Assembly: GCA_038043185.1 (NCBI GenBank)
Contig: JBBTCO010000059.1
Span: 1-9,858 of the forward strand
Length of the DNA: 9,858 nucleotides
Origin: UBA5009 sp038043185
GTDB taxonomy: Bacteria > Bdellovibrionota > Bdellovibrionia > Bdellovibrionales > Bdellovibrionaceae
Reading direction: 5' to 3'
Each line of letters begins with the position of its first letter. Positions within the stretch are counted from its first letter, which is position 1. The position numbers and the translations under genes were made by a program. Positions 1 through 7,426 of the stretch are shown here, piece after piece. The notes below the pieces were generated by a model. That model saw only the letters and a list, made by a program, of their open reading frames with translations. It did no database searches and was not told the DNA's origin.

Positions 1-109
1 CAGTGCTTGCTAGCAGATATTCAAAAACAACCGCCGATGTCCCTAAGTTATTTAAGCCACCAAAAATAAAAAGTGTCGCAATTTTAAGCGCTCGATGTAG
101 ATTTTTCAT
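1..109 (-). CDS. N-terminus of an unidentified exported or membrane protein, cut by the left edge
   Basis: On the minus strand an ATG at 109 opens a frame that stays open to base 1, about 36 codons. It begins MKNLHRALKIATLFIFGG and continues LNNLGTSAVVFEYLLAST. A basic N-region followed by a hydrophobic core resembles a signal peptide or first membrane segment. There is no clear Shine-Dalgarno sequence. The same frame is also open upstream to another ATG at 187 (MGSFKAKTEPGYF...), which would add 26 residues including a second hydrophobic stretch, but that ATG overlaps the start codon of the divergent transglycosylase gene. I prefer 109 because it leaves a spacer for divergent promoters. The family cannot be recognised from this fragment. 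Confidence 0.42.
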   Translation of the reverse strand, partial: MKNLHRALKIATLFIFGGLNNLGTSAVVFEYLLAST

Positions 110-185
110 AAAATTGATGAGTACGAGCCCCGTGAAAGAGCTTATGGCGAAATAACCTGGCTCTGTCTTTGCTTTAAATGAGCCC

Positions 186-1565
186 ATGGCTATTTGGAAT
201 TGTCGAACTTGGGTTTTACGACCTTTAATTCTTTTGGTGTGTTTGATTCTTACTGATCAAACCAGTCGTGGTCTGTCGTCTACAGATCAGCTATGTACCG
301 AGGATCCTAAGCTCAGCCATGAATTATTCCTTTGTAACGTCAGTTATAAAAAGTCACTTAATCGAGAAATCACGAAAGAAAATATCCTGACGGATTTTGA
401 TCTTCGTGTTTCTTCAGAGTTTAAAGTTGATGATCGTCTTCGAAATCGTGTTGGATTTTGGTTTGATATCTATACTGTTTATGGTTCTGATCAAAAGGTC
501 CTTCATCTATCAGATTATCCGTGGATTATTTTTAAGGTATTGGATTTTAAAGAAATCATGAGCCGACCCAAAGCTCGCTGGGTTAATCAAACAAAGGTGG
601 ACTTGCTGACTAAATTGGAATTGGTCAAATTGCGAGTCATGCTGTCTTCTTTGTCCAAAAAAGTAAGTCGTAAAAACTTTAGTGCAGCGACTCTGAACGA
701 AGAAGAAAAAGCAACAATTGATCAACTCCAAACCCTTCCGGGCTCACTGAAGAAAAACTTGGTTCATGCATTAAAAGATGTGCGAGTGCAAACAGGACAA
801 CGTGATTACTATTTGCAAGGGCTCAAAGAGTCTCAAGATTACATGAAAACAATGGAAAATGTATTTCTAGAAAACAGACTTCCTATCGAGTTAGCTCGTT
901 TGCCTATGGTCGAGAGCAGTTTCAATTCGAAAGCCACAAGCAAAGCCGGCGCTGCGGGCGTTTGGCAATTTATGCTTGGCACCGGAAAGAAATTTTTGAT
1001 GATTAACGACCACATTGACGAACGAAGATCCCCCTTTAAATCAACTGAAGCTGCAGCGACTTTACTTAAAGAAAATTATTTATTATTCCAGAATTGGCCT
1101 CTGGCTTTGACCGCCTACAATCATGGTCCAGGAGGCGTTCGCCTTGCTATGAGAAAAATGAAATCCCGCAATTTAGGAGAAATCATTGCAACTTACGAAA
1201 CGAAAAATTTTAGTTTTGCGACCCGAAACTATTACAGTGAGTTTTTGGGCGCGCTCTATGCTGAAAGATATTCCAATGAAATCTTTGGAAATCTTAAAAA
1301 AGCGGATCGACAAGAATATGAAAAAGTCGAACTTCTTACCAATTTAAGACCCGATATGATGTTGAGTTGGCTTGATCTTTCCAGTGATGAATTTGTCAAA
1401 ATGAATCCGGATTTAAAGAAAGCTTTACGAAGCAATACCAGATTACCAAAAGGTTTTGCTCTGTACTTAGCTCCTGACATGGCTTTTCAATTTCGTTCTT
1501 TACAGAAGAAATATCAAGAATCTTTAAAGAAGAGCGTGAAGACTCGACGAATCGCCGATTTGTAG
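186..1565 (+). CDS. Secreted lytic murein transglycosylase, SLT/MltD-like (GH23)
   Basis: This is a peptidoglycan lytic transglycosylase that would cleave the MurNAc-GlcNAc bond in the periplasm. The 459-residue product has an N-terminal signal segment (hydrophobic core about residues 11-22). Next comes an extension of about 190 residues with the FWFDIYTVY stretch seen in other delta-proteobacterial/Bdellovibrio-type homologues. The SLT domain lies at about 225-350: ARLPMVESSFNSKA with catalytic Glu243, AGVWQFM at 257-263, YNHGPGGV at 311-318, and FATRNYYSEFLGA at 344-356, which matches the MltD-type motif. The tail (about 380-430) resembles the post-SLT region of MltD (SSDEFVKMNPDL, LPKGFALYLAP), but no LysM repeat is evident. 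Cys37 and Cys50 could form a disulfide. ATG 186 is chosen because it keeps the signal peptide intact; no good ribosome binding site is visible. An intrinsic terminator follows. It could serve wall remodelling or prey-wall digestion; the sequence cannot decide. Confidence 0.94.
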   Translation: MAIWNCRTWVLRPLILLVCLILTDQTSRGLSSTDQLCTEDPKLSHELFLCNVSYKKSLNREITKENILTDFDLRVSSEFKVDDRLRNRVGFWFDIYTVYGSDQKVLHLSDYPWIIFKVLDFKEIMSRPKARWVNQTKVDLLTKLELVKLRVMLSSLSKKVSRKNFSAATLNEEEKATIDQLQTLPGSLKKNLVHALKDVRVQTGQRDYYLQGLKESQDYMKTMENVFLENRLPIELARLPMVESSFNSKATSKAGAAGVWQFMLGTGKKFLMINDHIDERRSPFKSTEAAATLLKENYLLFQNWPLALTAYNHGPGGVRLAMRKMKSRNLGEIIATYETKNFSFATRNYYSEFLGALYAERYSNEIFGNLKKADRQEYEKVELLTNLRPDMMLSWLDLSSDEFVKMNPDLKKALRSNTRLPKGFALYLAPDMAFQFRSLQKKYQESLKKSVKTRRIADL

Positions 1566-1602
1566 TGCTGAACCGCTTTTAAAAATACAATGTCTCCCAG
1601 TG

Positions 1603-1629
1603 ACAAAAGAGTCTCTTTTGTTATTTTTT
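1603..1629 (+). terminator. Rho-independent terminator after the transglycosylase gene
   Basis: Arms ACAAAAGA (1603-1610) and TCTTTTGT (1614-1621) form a perfect 8-bp stem with a 3-base loop, followed by the T-rich tract TTATTTTTT. The stem is AU-rich and so rather weak, but position (38 bases after the stop) and T tract fit an intrinsic terminator. Confidence 0.7.
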
Positions 1630-1658
1630 CAATTTCAATAAGGATAAAATTCAAAATT

Positions 1659-1680
1659 ACTGAGAGGTCCCCCTCTCAGT
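1659..1680 (+). promoter_or_regulatory. Perfect 9-bp hairpin in the leader of the subtilase gene
   Basis: ACTGAGAGG and CCTCTCAGT pair perfectly around a TCCC loop, a GC-rich stem much stronger than its surroundings. There is no T run on the plus side, so it is not a plus-strand terminator. On the minus strand it would be followed by AATTTTGAATTTT, a poor T tract. It sits 68 bases before the subtilase start, so it is most likely part of the mRNA leader or a protein-binding dyad. A possible -10 (TAAAAT, 1645-1650) lies just upstream, without a convincing -35. Confidence 0.45.
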
Positions 1681-1715
1681 TGAAGCCAGTTCGACTAGAG
1701 AGCGAATTAAATGGC

Positions 1716-1746
1716 CTTATGCTTGCTTGAAGCGGGTGGGCATAAG
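1716..1746 (+). promoter_or_regulatory. Inverted repeat enclosing the ribosome-binding region of the subtilase gene
   Basis: CTTATGC (1716-1722) and GCATAAG (1740-1746) are perfect 7-bp complements. The right arm ends two bases before ATG 1749. The only G-rich Shine-Dalgarno-like stretch, GGGTGGG (1734-1740), lies in the loop and the first base of the right arm. If the stem forms in mRNA, it would hold the ribosome binding region next to the start codon, which could limit translation. This is inferred from complementarity only. Confidence 0.35.
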
Positions 1747-1748
1747 AC

Positions 1749-4700
1749 ATGGGGGTTGTAGTGCGGAAATTCTTGATGATTTTTTTAGCTTTAGCGTTTT
1801 CAATTTGTTTTGCTGAAAGCAGCTTAGCACAAATACGCGAGACCGCTCTTTTGAGTTTACAAAATGGATCACGGATTTCAAAAATAAATTTAAAAAAAGT
1901 TTTTGCTCATCCTGCGGTGATCAAATCGCGGGATGTCTTTCTTCCGAATGAAAAAGCTTACCTCAAAAAAATTAAAGCTACTTATTTGAGTCAATCTTGG
2001 GTTCTGGAAGTTCGAGATCAAAATGCCTTTTTTGAGCTCGAACGTTTTATCCACCGCAATGGTTTGCCCTTGAATCTAGAACTCAACGATCTTGGTATTG
2101 TAACTCAAGCCCAAAACGCACAAGTCACAAATGTTTTGGCACTAGATCCGTTTGCATCTTTACAGTGGGGATTGCACAACCGAGGGCAGGAACAAAGCAT
2201 TGATTTGGATCCCGTAAAAACTTACCGAGTTCCTGCAGTCGCAGGCGAGGATGTTGGGTTTCCATTGGTAAATCGACCTGAGGCAGCCCCATCTTCAAAA
2301 AAAATTATTGTCGCAGTTTTAGATACGGGCGTTGATAAATCACATCCAGATTTGAAATCAGTTTTGGTTCGTAAAGAATCTGAATGTAAAGCTCTCGAAA
2401 AATTTCTAAAATGCGTCGAAGACGGTGATCGTAAGGAATGTGAAAAAAAGTGGATGGATTTAAAAAATCCTGAAGTGGATCAAGATAAAAATGGTTATCC
2501 CCTGGACTGCGAAGGCTGGAGTTTGTTGGGTGGAACTAACGCTGCTCAAATAATGGGAAAACCAGATTTCGGTGATGACCAAGGTCACGGCACCCATGTC
2601 GCGGGTATTATAGGTGCAATTGGTGGCAACGGCGTTGGTGTGACTGGTGTTACTCAAAAAGTTCAGATCCTGCCAGTTCAGGTCATAGGCATTCAACCTT
2701 CTGAGCCAATTAAACCTTTGTCCTTGGATTTAAACCCTAATGAGGAAAACTGGGTTGGCCGCAATCGAAGTTTGGGGGACTTGGTCGCACGCGGAGTAAT
2801 CTACGCGGTTCGCTCAGGAGCTAAAGTCATTAATTTTAGCATGGGTTGGCCACAAGCTCGAGATTCTGAATTCATGAGGCAAGTTATTGAAGAAGCCCAG
2901 CGCCAAGGGGTGATCATAGTTGCGGCCGCAGGAAACGACTCAACAACAGCACTACTTCGGCCATGTGCCTACGCGAATGTAATTTGTGTGGGCGCTCATG
3001 GTCCGGACGGCGCGCTGGCGCATTTTTCAAATTATGGAAGTGGAGTTGACCTCGCTGCTCCGGGTACAAATATTCTTTCCACAAGCACACTTGATAAGCG
3101 ACCAGTTAAATTCCGTGCGAGTATGGGTTATGAATTTCTTTCTGGAACTTCGCAGGCTTCACCCTTTGTCGCAGGGGTTGTTGGCGAGATGCTGGCTATG
3201 GGAATTCCTAAAGATGAAATTTATCCTCGATTAGTTTTAGGCACTCGTCCCTTGAAAAAAAGTTTAGCACTTATTGAGGAATTTCCCAACTCGGTTAAAA
3301 AAACAATACCTGCTGAATTTCGTCCTTATGAAAAATTCGTCTTGTCAGGTTTAATGGATGTGAAAACGGCTTTAGTGACACCAGCTCAAGCCTTAATTTT
3401 ACCGGCTTCTAAAGAGAGTATCGAAATTCCATGGGATCGAAAAACCCCTCTCTTAAAAATAAAAGTTCAACTTAAAAATTTCTGGAGTGAGATCCAGGCA
3501 AGTCAAGTGCAAGTCCGAGCTGGTTTTTCTAAGCCCGACCAAGCCGTACGACCGCGCATAAGCTCGGTTAAAATTATTGACCGTGGGCCAATTTGGAAAT
3601 CTCTTGATACCCGTGACGTCGAGATTGAAATGCTGATCGATGATAATTCCGACGCATCATTAAGTCGGATACCCAGCGAACTGGCTCTGCATTTGGATAT
3701 AGCTGTCGCAGGTAAACATCGGGATGTCGTTATCGATACGGAAATTCTAGTATTGATAAGTCCTGAGTCTACGTTTTCGGAAATGATAAAAATTCCTATT
3801 GTTGGTTTGCCCAATGAGCGTTTCGAGTTTTTACCCATCGATGAAAACTGGGACATGATGCCGACGAAACGAGATTACATGGTCACGACTCAGGATAAAA
3901 ATAAATGGAAGCTGTGGTTAGTGACTCAAGATGATAAATCTCCAAGTTCACCTTATAAAGTAAGTCCGGAAGCAAAAATCACAGTCGAGGGTGAGGAAAA
4001 TAATCTTCGCTCACAAATTATGTCGCGAGTGGCTCGAGGTCCGAAGGGGGAATTACAGTATGTCTTAGGATTTCTAGAGGACAAATCTGAACTTGAAGAT
4101 CCAAAGCCATCGCCGATGAGTTTTTATTTTTTCGATAACAATATGAAACTTGTGGATAGCTTTGTGTACAACAGTGCTCAAGCGCAAATTCCTTACCAGA
4201 TCTATTGGCAAACTTTAAACAATACCAAAATGCCCTCGTGGGTGGGCTATGGTAAAAAGCCGCAAGTTCGCCGAGGGCTTAAGGATCGTTGGGAAAACCC
4301 AAATGATGATGAAAAACAGGAATTACGTTTTTATTATATAGATACTGCTAAAAATCTTCAGGCCTTGCAGATTTATAATGATTTTAAAATTGTCGATATC
4401 ATTGAACCCACGCAAGCACAAAAGGCAGCTGGAAAAATCTCGATTCTTTTGGCCAAGAATATGGGCAGCGAAGCTAAACCCTCCTATATTTATGAATTTG
4501 CCATTGCTGAAGTTTACAATGGAAAAGTTGAAAATTTTAAAAAAATGGATTTTTTTGGATCATTAAAAAAATACCGTAATCTTTTAGACACTCGGGTGGA
4601 TAAAGTGAATTCTTTAGATCCTTCAAACGAAGAATTCCGCGGTTCATTTTGGTTTTCTGAAGGGCAGAGCCGTCAACAAAGAATTTCGATTCTGGATCAA

Positions 4701-5195
4701 CAAAACTTTGAATTTGTCGATCAAGAATTGGCTTCTATGAATCGACTGTTTGATTCAGCTCTTTGGGTGCGTTCAGCTTACATTGGGAAATTTCGAAAAG
4801 GCGCATTCGTTCTTACAAATAGTGAAATTCAGTACCATGACTTGAATTCGCAAAAAACTTTGAGTCGGAGTATGGAGCGGTATACTTTTTTCCCCGACAG
4901 CTTCATGACAAACTCCTATTTTCCCCTTGTACTAAGGGATAGCCGAAGTGCATCCAGTCACATTCCTGCTTTATTTACAACTGAGAGCTCTGAGCTCAGC
5001 CGTGGTGTCAAAATGGTTGTGCCGTTTTTTGCAAATGATGGTCATGTTGTTGAACTGGTGTCACCAGCGCGATTGAGGTTCAAGTCTAACGCAAACTGTC
5101 GCCCGCTCAACACGCCAGTTTTTTTAGGTGAGAAAGCTTACGCATTCGATTACTACTGCGGGAGTGAAATTTTGAGAATACCGCTGAGCTATTAG
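1749..5195 (+). CDS. Large secreted subtilisin-like serine protease (peptidase S8)
   Basis: This 1148-residue exported serine endopeptidase has a signal peptide (core about residues 7-21) and then a region of about 150 residues with prodomain-like character. The S8 domain (about 180-545) carries the full catalytic set: Asp192 in VAVLDTGVD, His280 in DDQGHGTHVAG, the oxyanion Asn396 in VAAAGND and Ser468 in LSGTSQASPFVAG. Between the Asp and His blocks is a charged insertion with Cys213, Cys222 and Cys231, then DQDKNGYPLDCEGW. The latter is the usual subtilase DxDxNGxxxD stretch, here with Cys254. Beyond the protease domain lie about 600 residues that I cannot assign. They look beta-rich, with recurring Trp/Tyr strands such as KWKLWLVTQDD and RFYYIDTAKN, compatible with a beta-sandwich plus a propeller-like repeat region, and end with Cys1117 and Cys1137. 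ATG 1749 is assumed; GTG 1761, preceded by GGGGG, and ATG 1776 are alternatives that also keep a signal peptide. No terminator separates it from the lipoprotein gene 79 bases downstream. Confidence 0.95.
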   Translation: MGVVVRKFLMIFLALAFSICFAESSLAQIRETALLSLQNGSRISKINLKKVFAHPAVIKSRDVFLPNEKAYLKKIKATYLSQSWVLEVRDQNAFFELERFIHRNGLPLNLELNDLGIVTQAQNAQVTNVLALDPFASLQWGLHNRGQEQSIDLDPVKTYRVPAVAGEDVGFPLVNRPEAAPSSKKIIVAVLDTGVDKSHPDLKSVLVRKESECKALEKFLKCVEDGDRKECEKKWMDLKNPEVDQDKNGYPLDCEGWSLLGGTNAAQIMGKPDFGDDQGHGTHVAGIIGAIGGNGVGVTGVTQKVQILPVQVIGIQPSEPIKPLSLDLNPNEENWVGRNRSLGDLVARGVIYAVRSGAKVINFSMGWPQARDSEFMRQVIEEAQRQGVIIVAAAGNDSTTALLRPCAYANVICVGAHGPDGALAHFSNYGSGVDLAAPGTNILSTSTLDKRPVKFRASMGYEFLSGTSQASPFVAGVVGEMLAMGIPKDEIYPRLVLGTRPLKKSLALIEEFPNSVKKTIPAEFRPYEKFVLSGLMDVKTALVTPAQALILPASKESIEIPWDRKTPLLKIKVQLKNFWSEIQASQVQVRAGFSKPDQAVRPRISSVKIIDRGPIWKSLDTRDVEIEMLIDDNSDASLSRIPSELALHLDIAVAGKHRDVVIDTEILVLISPESTFSEMIKIPIVGLPNERFEFLPIDENWDMMPTKRDYMVTTQDKNKWKLWLVTQDDKSPSSPYKVSPEAKITVEGEENNLRSQIMSRVARGPKGELQYVLGFLEDKSELEDPKPSPMSFYFFDNNMKLVDSFVYNSAQAQIPYQIYWQTLNNTKMPSWVGYGKKPQVRRGLKDRWENPNDDEKQELRFYYIDTAKNLQALQIYNDFKIVDIIEPTQAQKAAGKISILLAKNMGSEAKPSYIYEFAIAEVYNGKVENFKKMDFFGSLKKYRNLLDTRVDKVNSLDPSNEEFRGSFWFSEGQSRQQRISILDQQNFEFVDQELASMNRLFDSALWVRSAYIGKFRKGAFVLTNSEIQYHDLNSQKTLSRSMERYTFFPDSFMTNSYFPLVLRDSRSASSHIPALFTTESSELSRGVKMVVPFFANDGHVVELVSPARLRFKSNANCRPLNTPVFLGEKAYAFDYYCGSEILRIPLSY

Positions 5196-5274
5196 AAGGA
5201 TTTTAGGAAAAGATTTAAGTTTTTAGAAACAAGACTAAGGAAAATAAACAACCATCATTTGGGAGGAAAAAATA

Positions 5275-6192
5275 ATGAACAAAATAACAAACGTAAAAAC
5301 AGGAGTGGCTGCTTTAGTTGCTACGATAGCTGCGATGTTGCTTTCAGCTTGCGGTGGCCATCATGGCTCACACGGTTCTCAAAGCACCTTATATTACCCT
5401 TACGAAACTGTTTACGGAGATGTCTGTACTACTCTAGAAGCTACTCCTGGTTGCACGTTTTCGCGTTCGACAGGACAACGAATCACCGTTAGTGCTGATC
5501 CAGATTATGATAAATTCAGTGGTGGTTCTGATGACCTGTGGTATGTGACTTTCGATAAAAACGGAACTGCGAAAGTACGTGATGACCTAGGCAATTTTAA
5601 ATATTTTGCGGATGTTTCTGAATTCGCAGGATGGGTTGGCGGAAATTACATCGGTGTCGGAACAACAGGTTTATATTGGGAAGACATTCGTAATGGAACT
5701 TATTGGTTAGGTAAAAATGGAGTTCTTTATTCGGCTAATTTAGTTGAGTCTAACTATGGACAAGCTATTAATAATAAAAGTGCGGGACAAGCTACTGATA
5801 CAAATTTTTCTGCTTTGAATTCGGACACGAATAAAATGTTAGTTAAAAAAGGTGCCGACAAGTTAGTGAAAGAGTACGGATTCAAACGAGATAAAGCAAC
5901 TGCGGTTGCCTCTGCTTTGAACTCTTGGGCTGTAGCTGCAGCTGAACGTGGTAAAACTTCAACTAAGGATATGGACAAAACTTTCAAAGCAACTTTTGGT
6001 GTTCAATTTTCTGATGCTTTGGCTGCTGTTAAAGATTTAGCTGCTGGAAATAAATCTTCAATGCAAAATCTAACCAACAGATCATCTGCAGCACTTGGTT
6101 TAAAACCCTCACAAACTCAAAAATTCATGAAGGGCATGTATAAAAAAGCTCTTACTGACTGGGGTTTTGATGCTGAATCTATTCAGTGGTAA
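5275..6192 (+). CDS. Putative outer-membrane lipoprotein of unknown function
   Basis: The 305-residue product starts with a lipoprotein signal peptide. The lipobox LLSAC places the lipidated Cys at residue 26, followed by a His/Gly/Ser linker (GGHHGSHGS). No Asp follows the Cys, which in enterobacteria would favour the outer membrane. Residues about 38-155 look beta-rich and aromatic, with Cys51 and Cys60 as a possible disulfide. Residues about 165-300 are Ala/Lys-rich and probably helical (GADKLVKEYGFKRDKATAVA, KDMDKTFKATFGVQF). The protein ends in IQW. I do not recognise a family. The start is fixed by GGGAGG at 5261-5266, eight bases before ATG. Codons are strongly biased to GCT, GTT, GGT and AAA, which together with the strong ribosome binding site suggests high expression. 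It follows the subtilase gene by 79 bases and is closed by its own terminator, so it may be co-transcribed or have its own promoter. Confidence 0.9.
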   Translation: MNKITNVKTGVAALVATIAAMLLSACGGHHGSHGSQSTLYYPYETVYGDVCTTLEATPGCTFSRSTGQRITVSADPDYDKFSGGSDDLWYVTFDKNGTAKVRDDLGNFKYFADVSEFAGWVGGNYIGVGTTGLYWEDIRNGTYWLGKNGVLYSANLVESNYGQAINNKSAGQATDTNFSALNSDTNKMLVKKGADKLVKEYGFKRDKATAVASALNSWAVAAAERGKTSTKDMDKTFKATFGVQFSDALAAVKDLAAGNKSSMQNLTNRSSAALGLKPSQTQKFMKGMYKKALTDWGFDAESIQW

Positions 6193-6213
6193 GCTGACCT
6201 GATCTTTGATGCG

Positions 6214-6244
6214 AAAAGGATCCCAACCGGGGTCCTTTTTTTTT
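6214..6244 (+). terminator. Strong rho-independent terminator after the lipoprotein gene
   Basis: AAAAGGATCCC (6214-6224) pairs with GGGGTCCTTTT (6229-6239) over 11 bp with one G-U wobble and a four-base AACC loop, running into a T tract at 6236-6244. It lies 21 bases after the lipoprotein stop codon. Confidence 0.92.
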
Positions 6245-6596
6245 CCTTTTTTGGTTTCTTTTAGCCTGCACGCACTCTTGTTTTTTCTTTTTTAACAACG
6301 GATTGCGAACTTACTCTTCTTAATTCTCTTACGATGTGTCCTGAGCCTTGCTTCTACTCCTGGTGATTCTTCTGGGGGTATCGGTCACGGCCGTGGTACC
6401 AGGTCCCTTGTTAGCAAAGCTCCAATTTATTTGGTATTGTGAAAATTGAGCAAATCACCGTGCAAACAAAACGGCAAGAAACTATATCCAGCTCAATGCT
6501 GACATTTATTAAACGGGCCCTTTTAATGGTGATAATCAGGGACCGATCCAAAGATCTGAGCTTTCATGATTATTGAGCGACAAGTTAAGTAGTGGT
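6245..6596. other. Gene-poor stretch with weak coding traces, possibly a decayed gene
   Basis: No gene with a normal start and ribosome binding site is visible on either strand. Two plus-strand open stretches adjoin. Frame 2 is open at 6296-6442 with no usual start codon; it reads hydrophobic and then STPGDSSGGIGHGRGTRS. Frame 1 runs from GTG 6439 to TGA 6576 (45 residues, starting VKIEQITVQTKRQE). The GTG overlaps the frame-2 stop as GTGA, the four-base overlap common in coupled genes. Together they resemble a signal-peptide protein that has lost its start and gained a frameshift, but open frames this short also arise by chance. The 10-bp palindrome CACGGCCGTG lies at 6386-6395. No terminator is obvious for the minus-strand genes entering from the right. 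Confidence 0.25.
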
Positions 6597-6948
6597 TTAA
6601 ATACACCTTAAAGTTAAGAAGTTTCCTGAAATCGTGCCATTGTACTGTATGGTGGTCTGTCCGGGATAATCCAATACATCTCCAATAGTGATGATTACAT
6701 CCTCAAAAAGAGATTTTCCCATCCGTTTGCTTGAAGTAAAGCATTTCATCTTCAAGCAAGCCGTTAATCTCGATACTAGATCCATCCATCATAACCACGG
6801 ATGAACCAGCTTTGATTTCTTCATTACGAATATTGTGTGTTTTTCTTAATTTTGTATTCTTAGTAACGACGCACTCAGCATTTACATAAGTCGGAATAAA
6901 AAAACTTTTACTTATTATAATAAAAAATATTGTTGCTATTTTTTTCAT
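6597..6948 (-). pseudogene. Small secreted protein gene interrupted by a one-base frameshift
   Basis: ATG 6948 is preceded by AGGAGG (6955-6960) at six bases, and codes for a clear signal peptide (MKKIATIFFIIISKSFF, cleavage probably after YVNA at residue 24). The frame stops at 6703 after 81 residues. In the +1 frame, protein-like sequence continues from the same point to a TAA at 6597 (KSLFEDVIITIGDVL, then GQTTIQYNGTISG). The two frames meet at the minus-strand tract GGGAAAA (plus 6714-6720), and one base fewer there would give a protein of about 116 residues. The restored mature protein would have one Cys near its start (Cys26) and one near its end (LRCI), a plausible disulfide. The upstream part of the second frame is not protein-like, so it is not a separate gene. 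It may be a real lesion, a sequencing error, or a functional 81-residue protein. The family is not recognised. Confidence 0.55.
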
Positions 6949-7062
6949 TTAAATCCTCCTGCAGGAAATCTTGCGTTTCGATGCCAAAAAAACGGCAGCG
7001 ATCATTTACGGAGAACATCTCGACAATGAAAATTCTCCTCTTAGTTTCATTCAACTTAAGAC

Positions 7063-7398
7063 TCAATTGCATGACGGATTATTTCTTCGCTGTTCATTGC
7101 AAAACTTAAGACCATCTTCTTTTGTTTGCCCTGATGACCAAGACATGAAGTGAAAAGCAACATATCCTTTGGGCCAATTTGGATTTTCACTCGCTTCTTG
7201 TAACGCCATATAGTAGTAATACCTTTCTTGGCCGAGCTTACAAGGCGTGCAATATTTCCCTATACTATCGTTTTCAATTTTCTCCAGGCGACTCTGAATG
7301 GAATTTAATTGTTCAGTCAATTTAGAATCAGCTGCTTGGACCGAGGAAGTTATTAACAATCCCAAAAGACATATTTTATTAAAAAATATTTTTTTCAT
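7063..7398 (-). CDS. Small secreted Cys-containing protein of unknown function
   Basis: This 111-residue protein begins with a signal peptide (MKKIFFNKICLLGLLITSS, cleavage likely after VQA at residue 22). A short heptad-like helix follows (KLTEQLNSIQSRLEKIEN, about 26-43), then a C-terminal part with Cys50 and Cys53 in a CxxC motif and with Cys100 and Cys110, enough for two disulfides in the periplasm or outside the cell. An aromatic run YYYYM occurs at about 60-64. AAGGAG (7404-7409) lies five bases before the ATG. The zincin gene ends 28 bases upstream on the same strand with no terminator between, so the two are probably co-transcribed. No family is recognised. CxxC with a short coiled coil is not enough to claim a redox role. 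Confidence 0.8.
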   Translation of the reverse strand: MKKIFFNKICLLGLLITSSVQAADSKLTEQLNSIQSRLEKIENDSIGKYCTPCKLGQERYYYYMALQEASENPNWPKGYVAFHFMSWSSGQTKEDGLKFCNEQRRNNPSCN

Positions 7399-7426
7399 TT
7401 TTTCTCCTTTTTAAAAAAAATCGGGT

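Noticed and set aside
6386..6395. 10-bp palindrome CACGGCCGTG as an operator
   Set aside because: It is isolated, with no promoter or start codon nearby, and short enough to occur by chance.
6331..6480. Minus-strand open stretch reading ANKGPGTTAVTDTPRRITRS
   Set aside because: There is no start codon after the preceding stop, no ribosome binding site, and it is antisense to an equally plausible plus-strand trace.
6604..6640. Partial repeat: CACCTTAA...GAAGTTT...AAATCGTG here and again at about 7914-7942
   Set aside because: The match needs a 6-base gap and several mismatches, and one copy lies in coding sequence; this is not enough for a real repeat.
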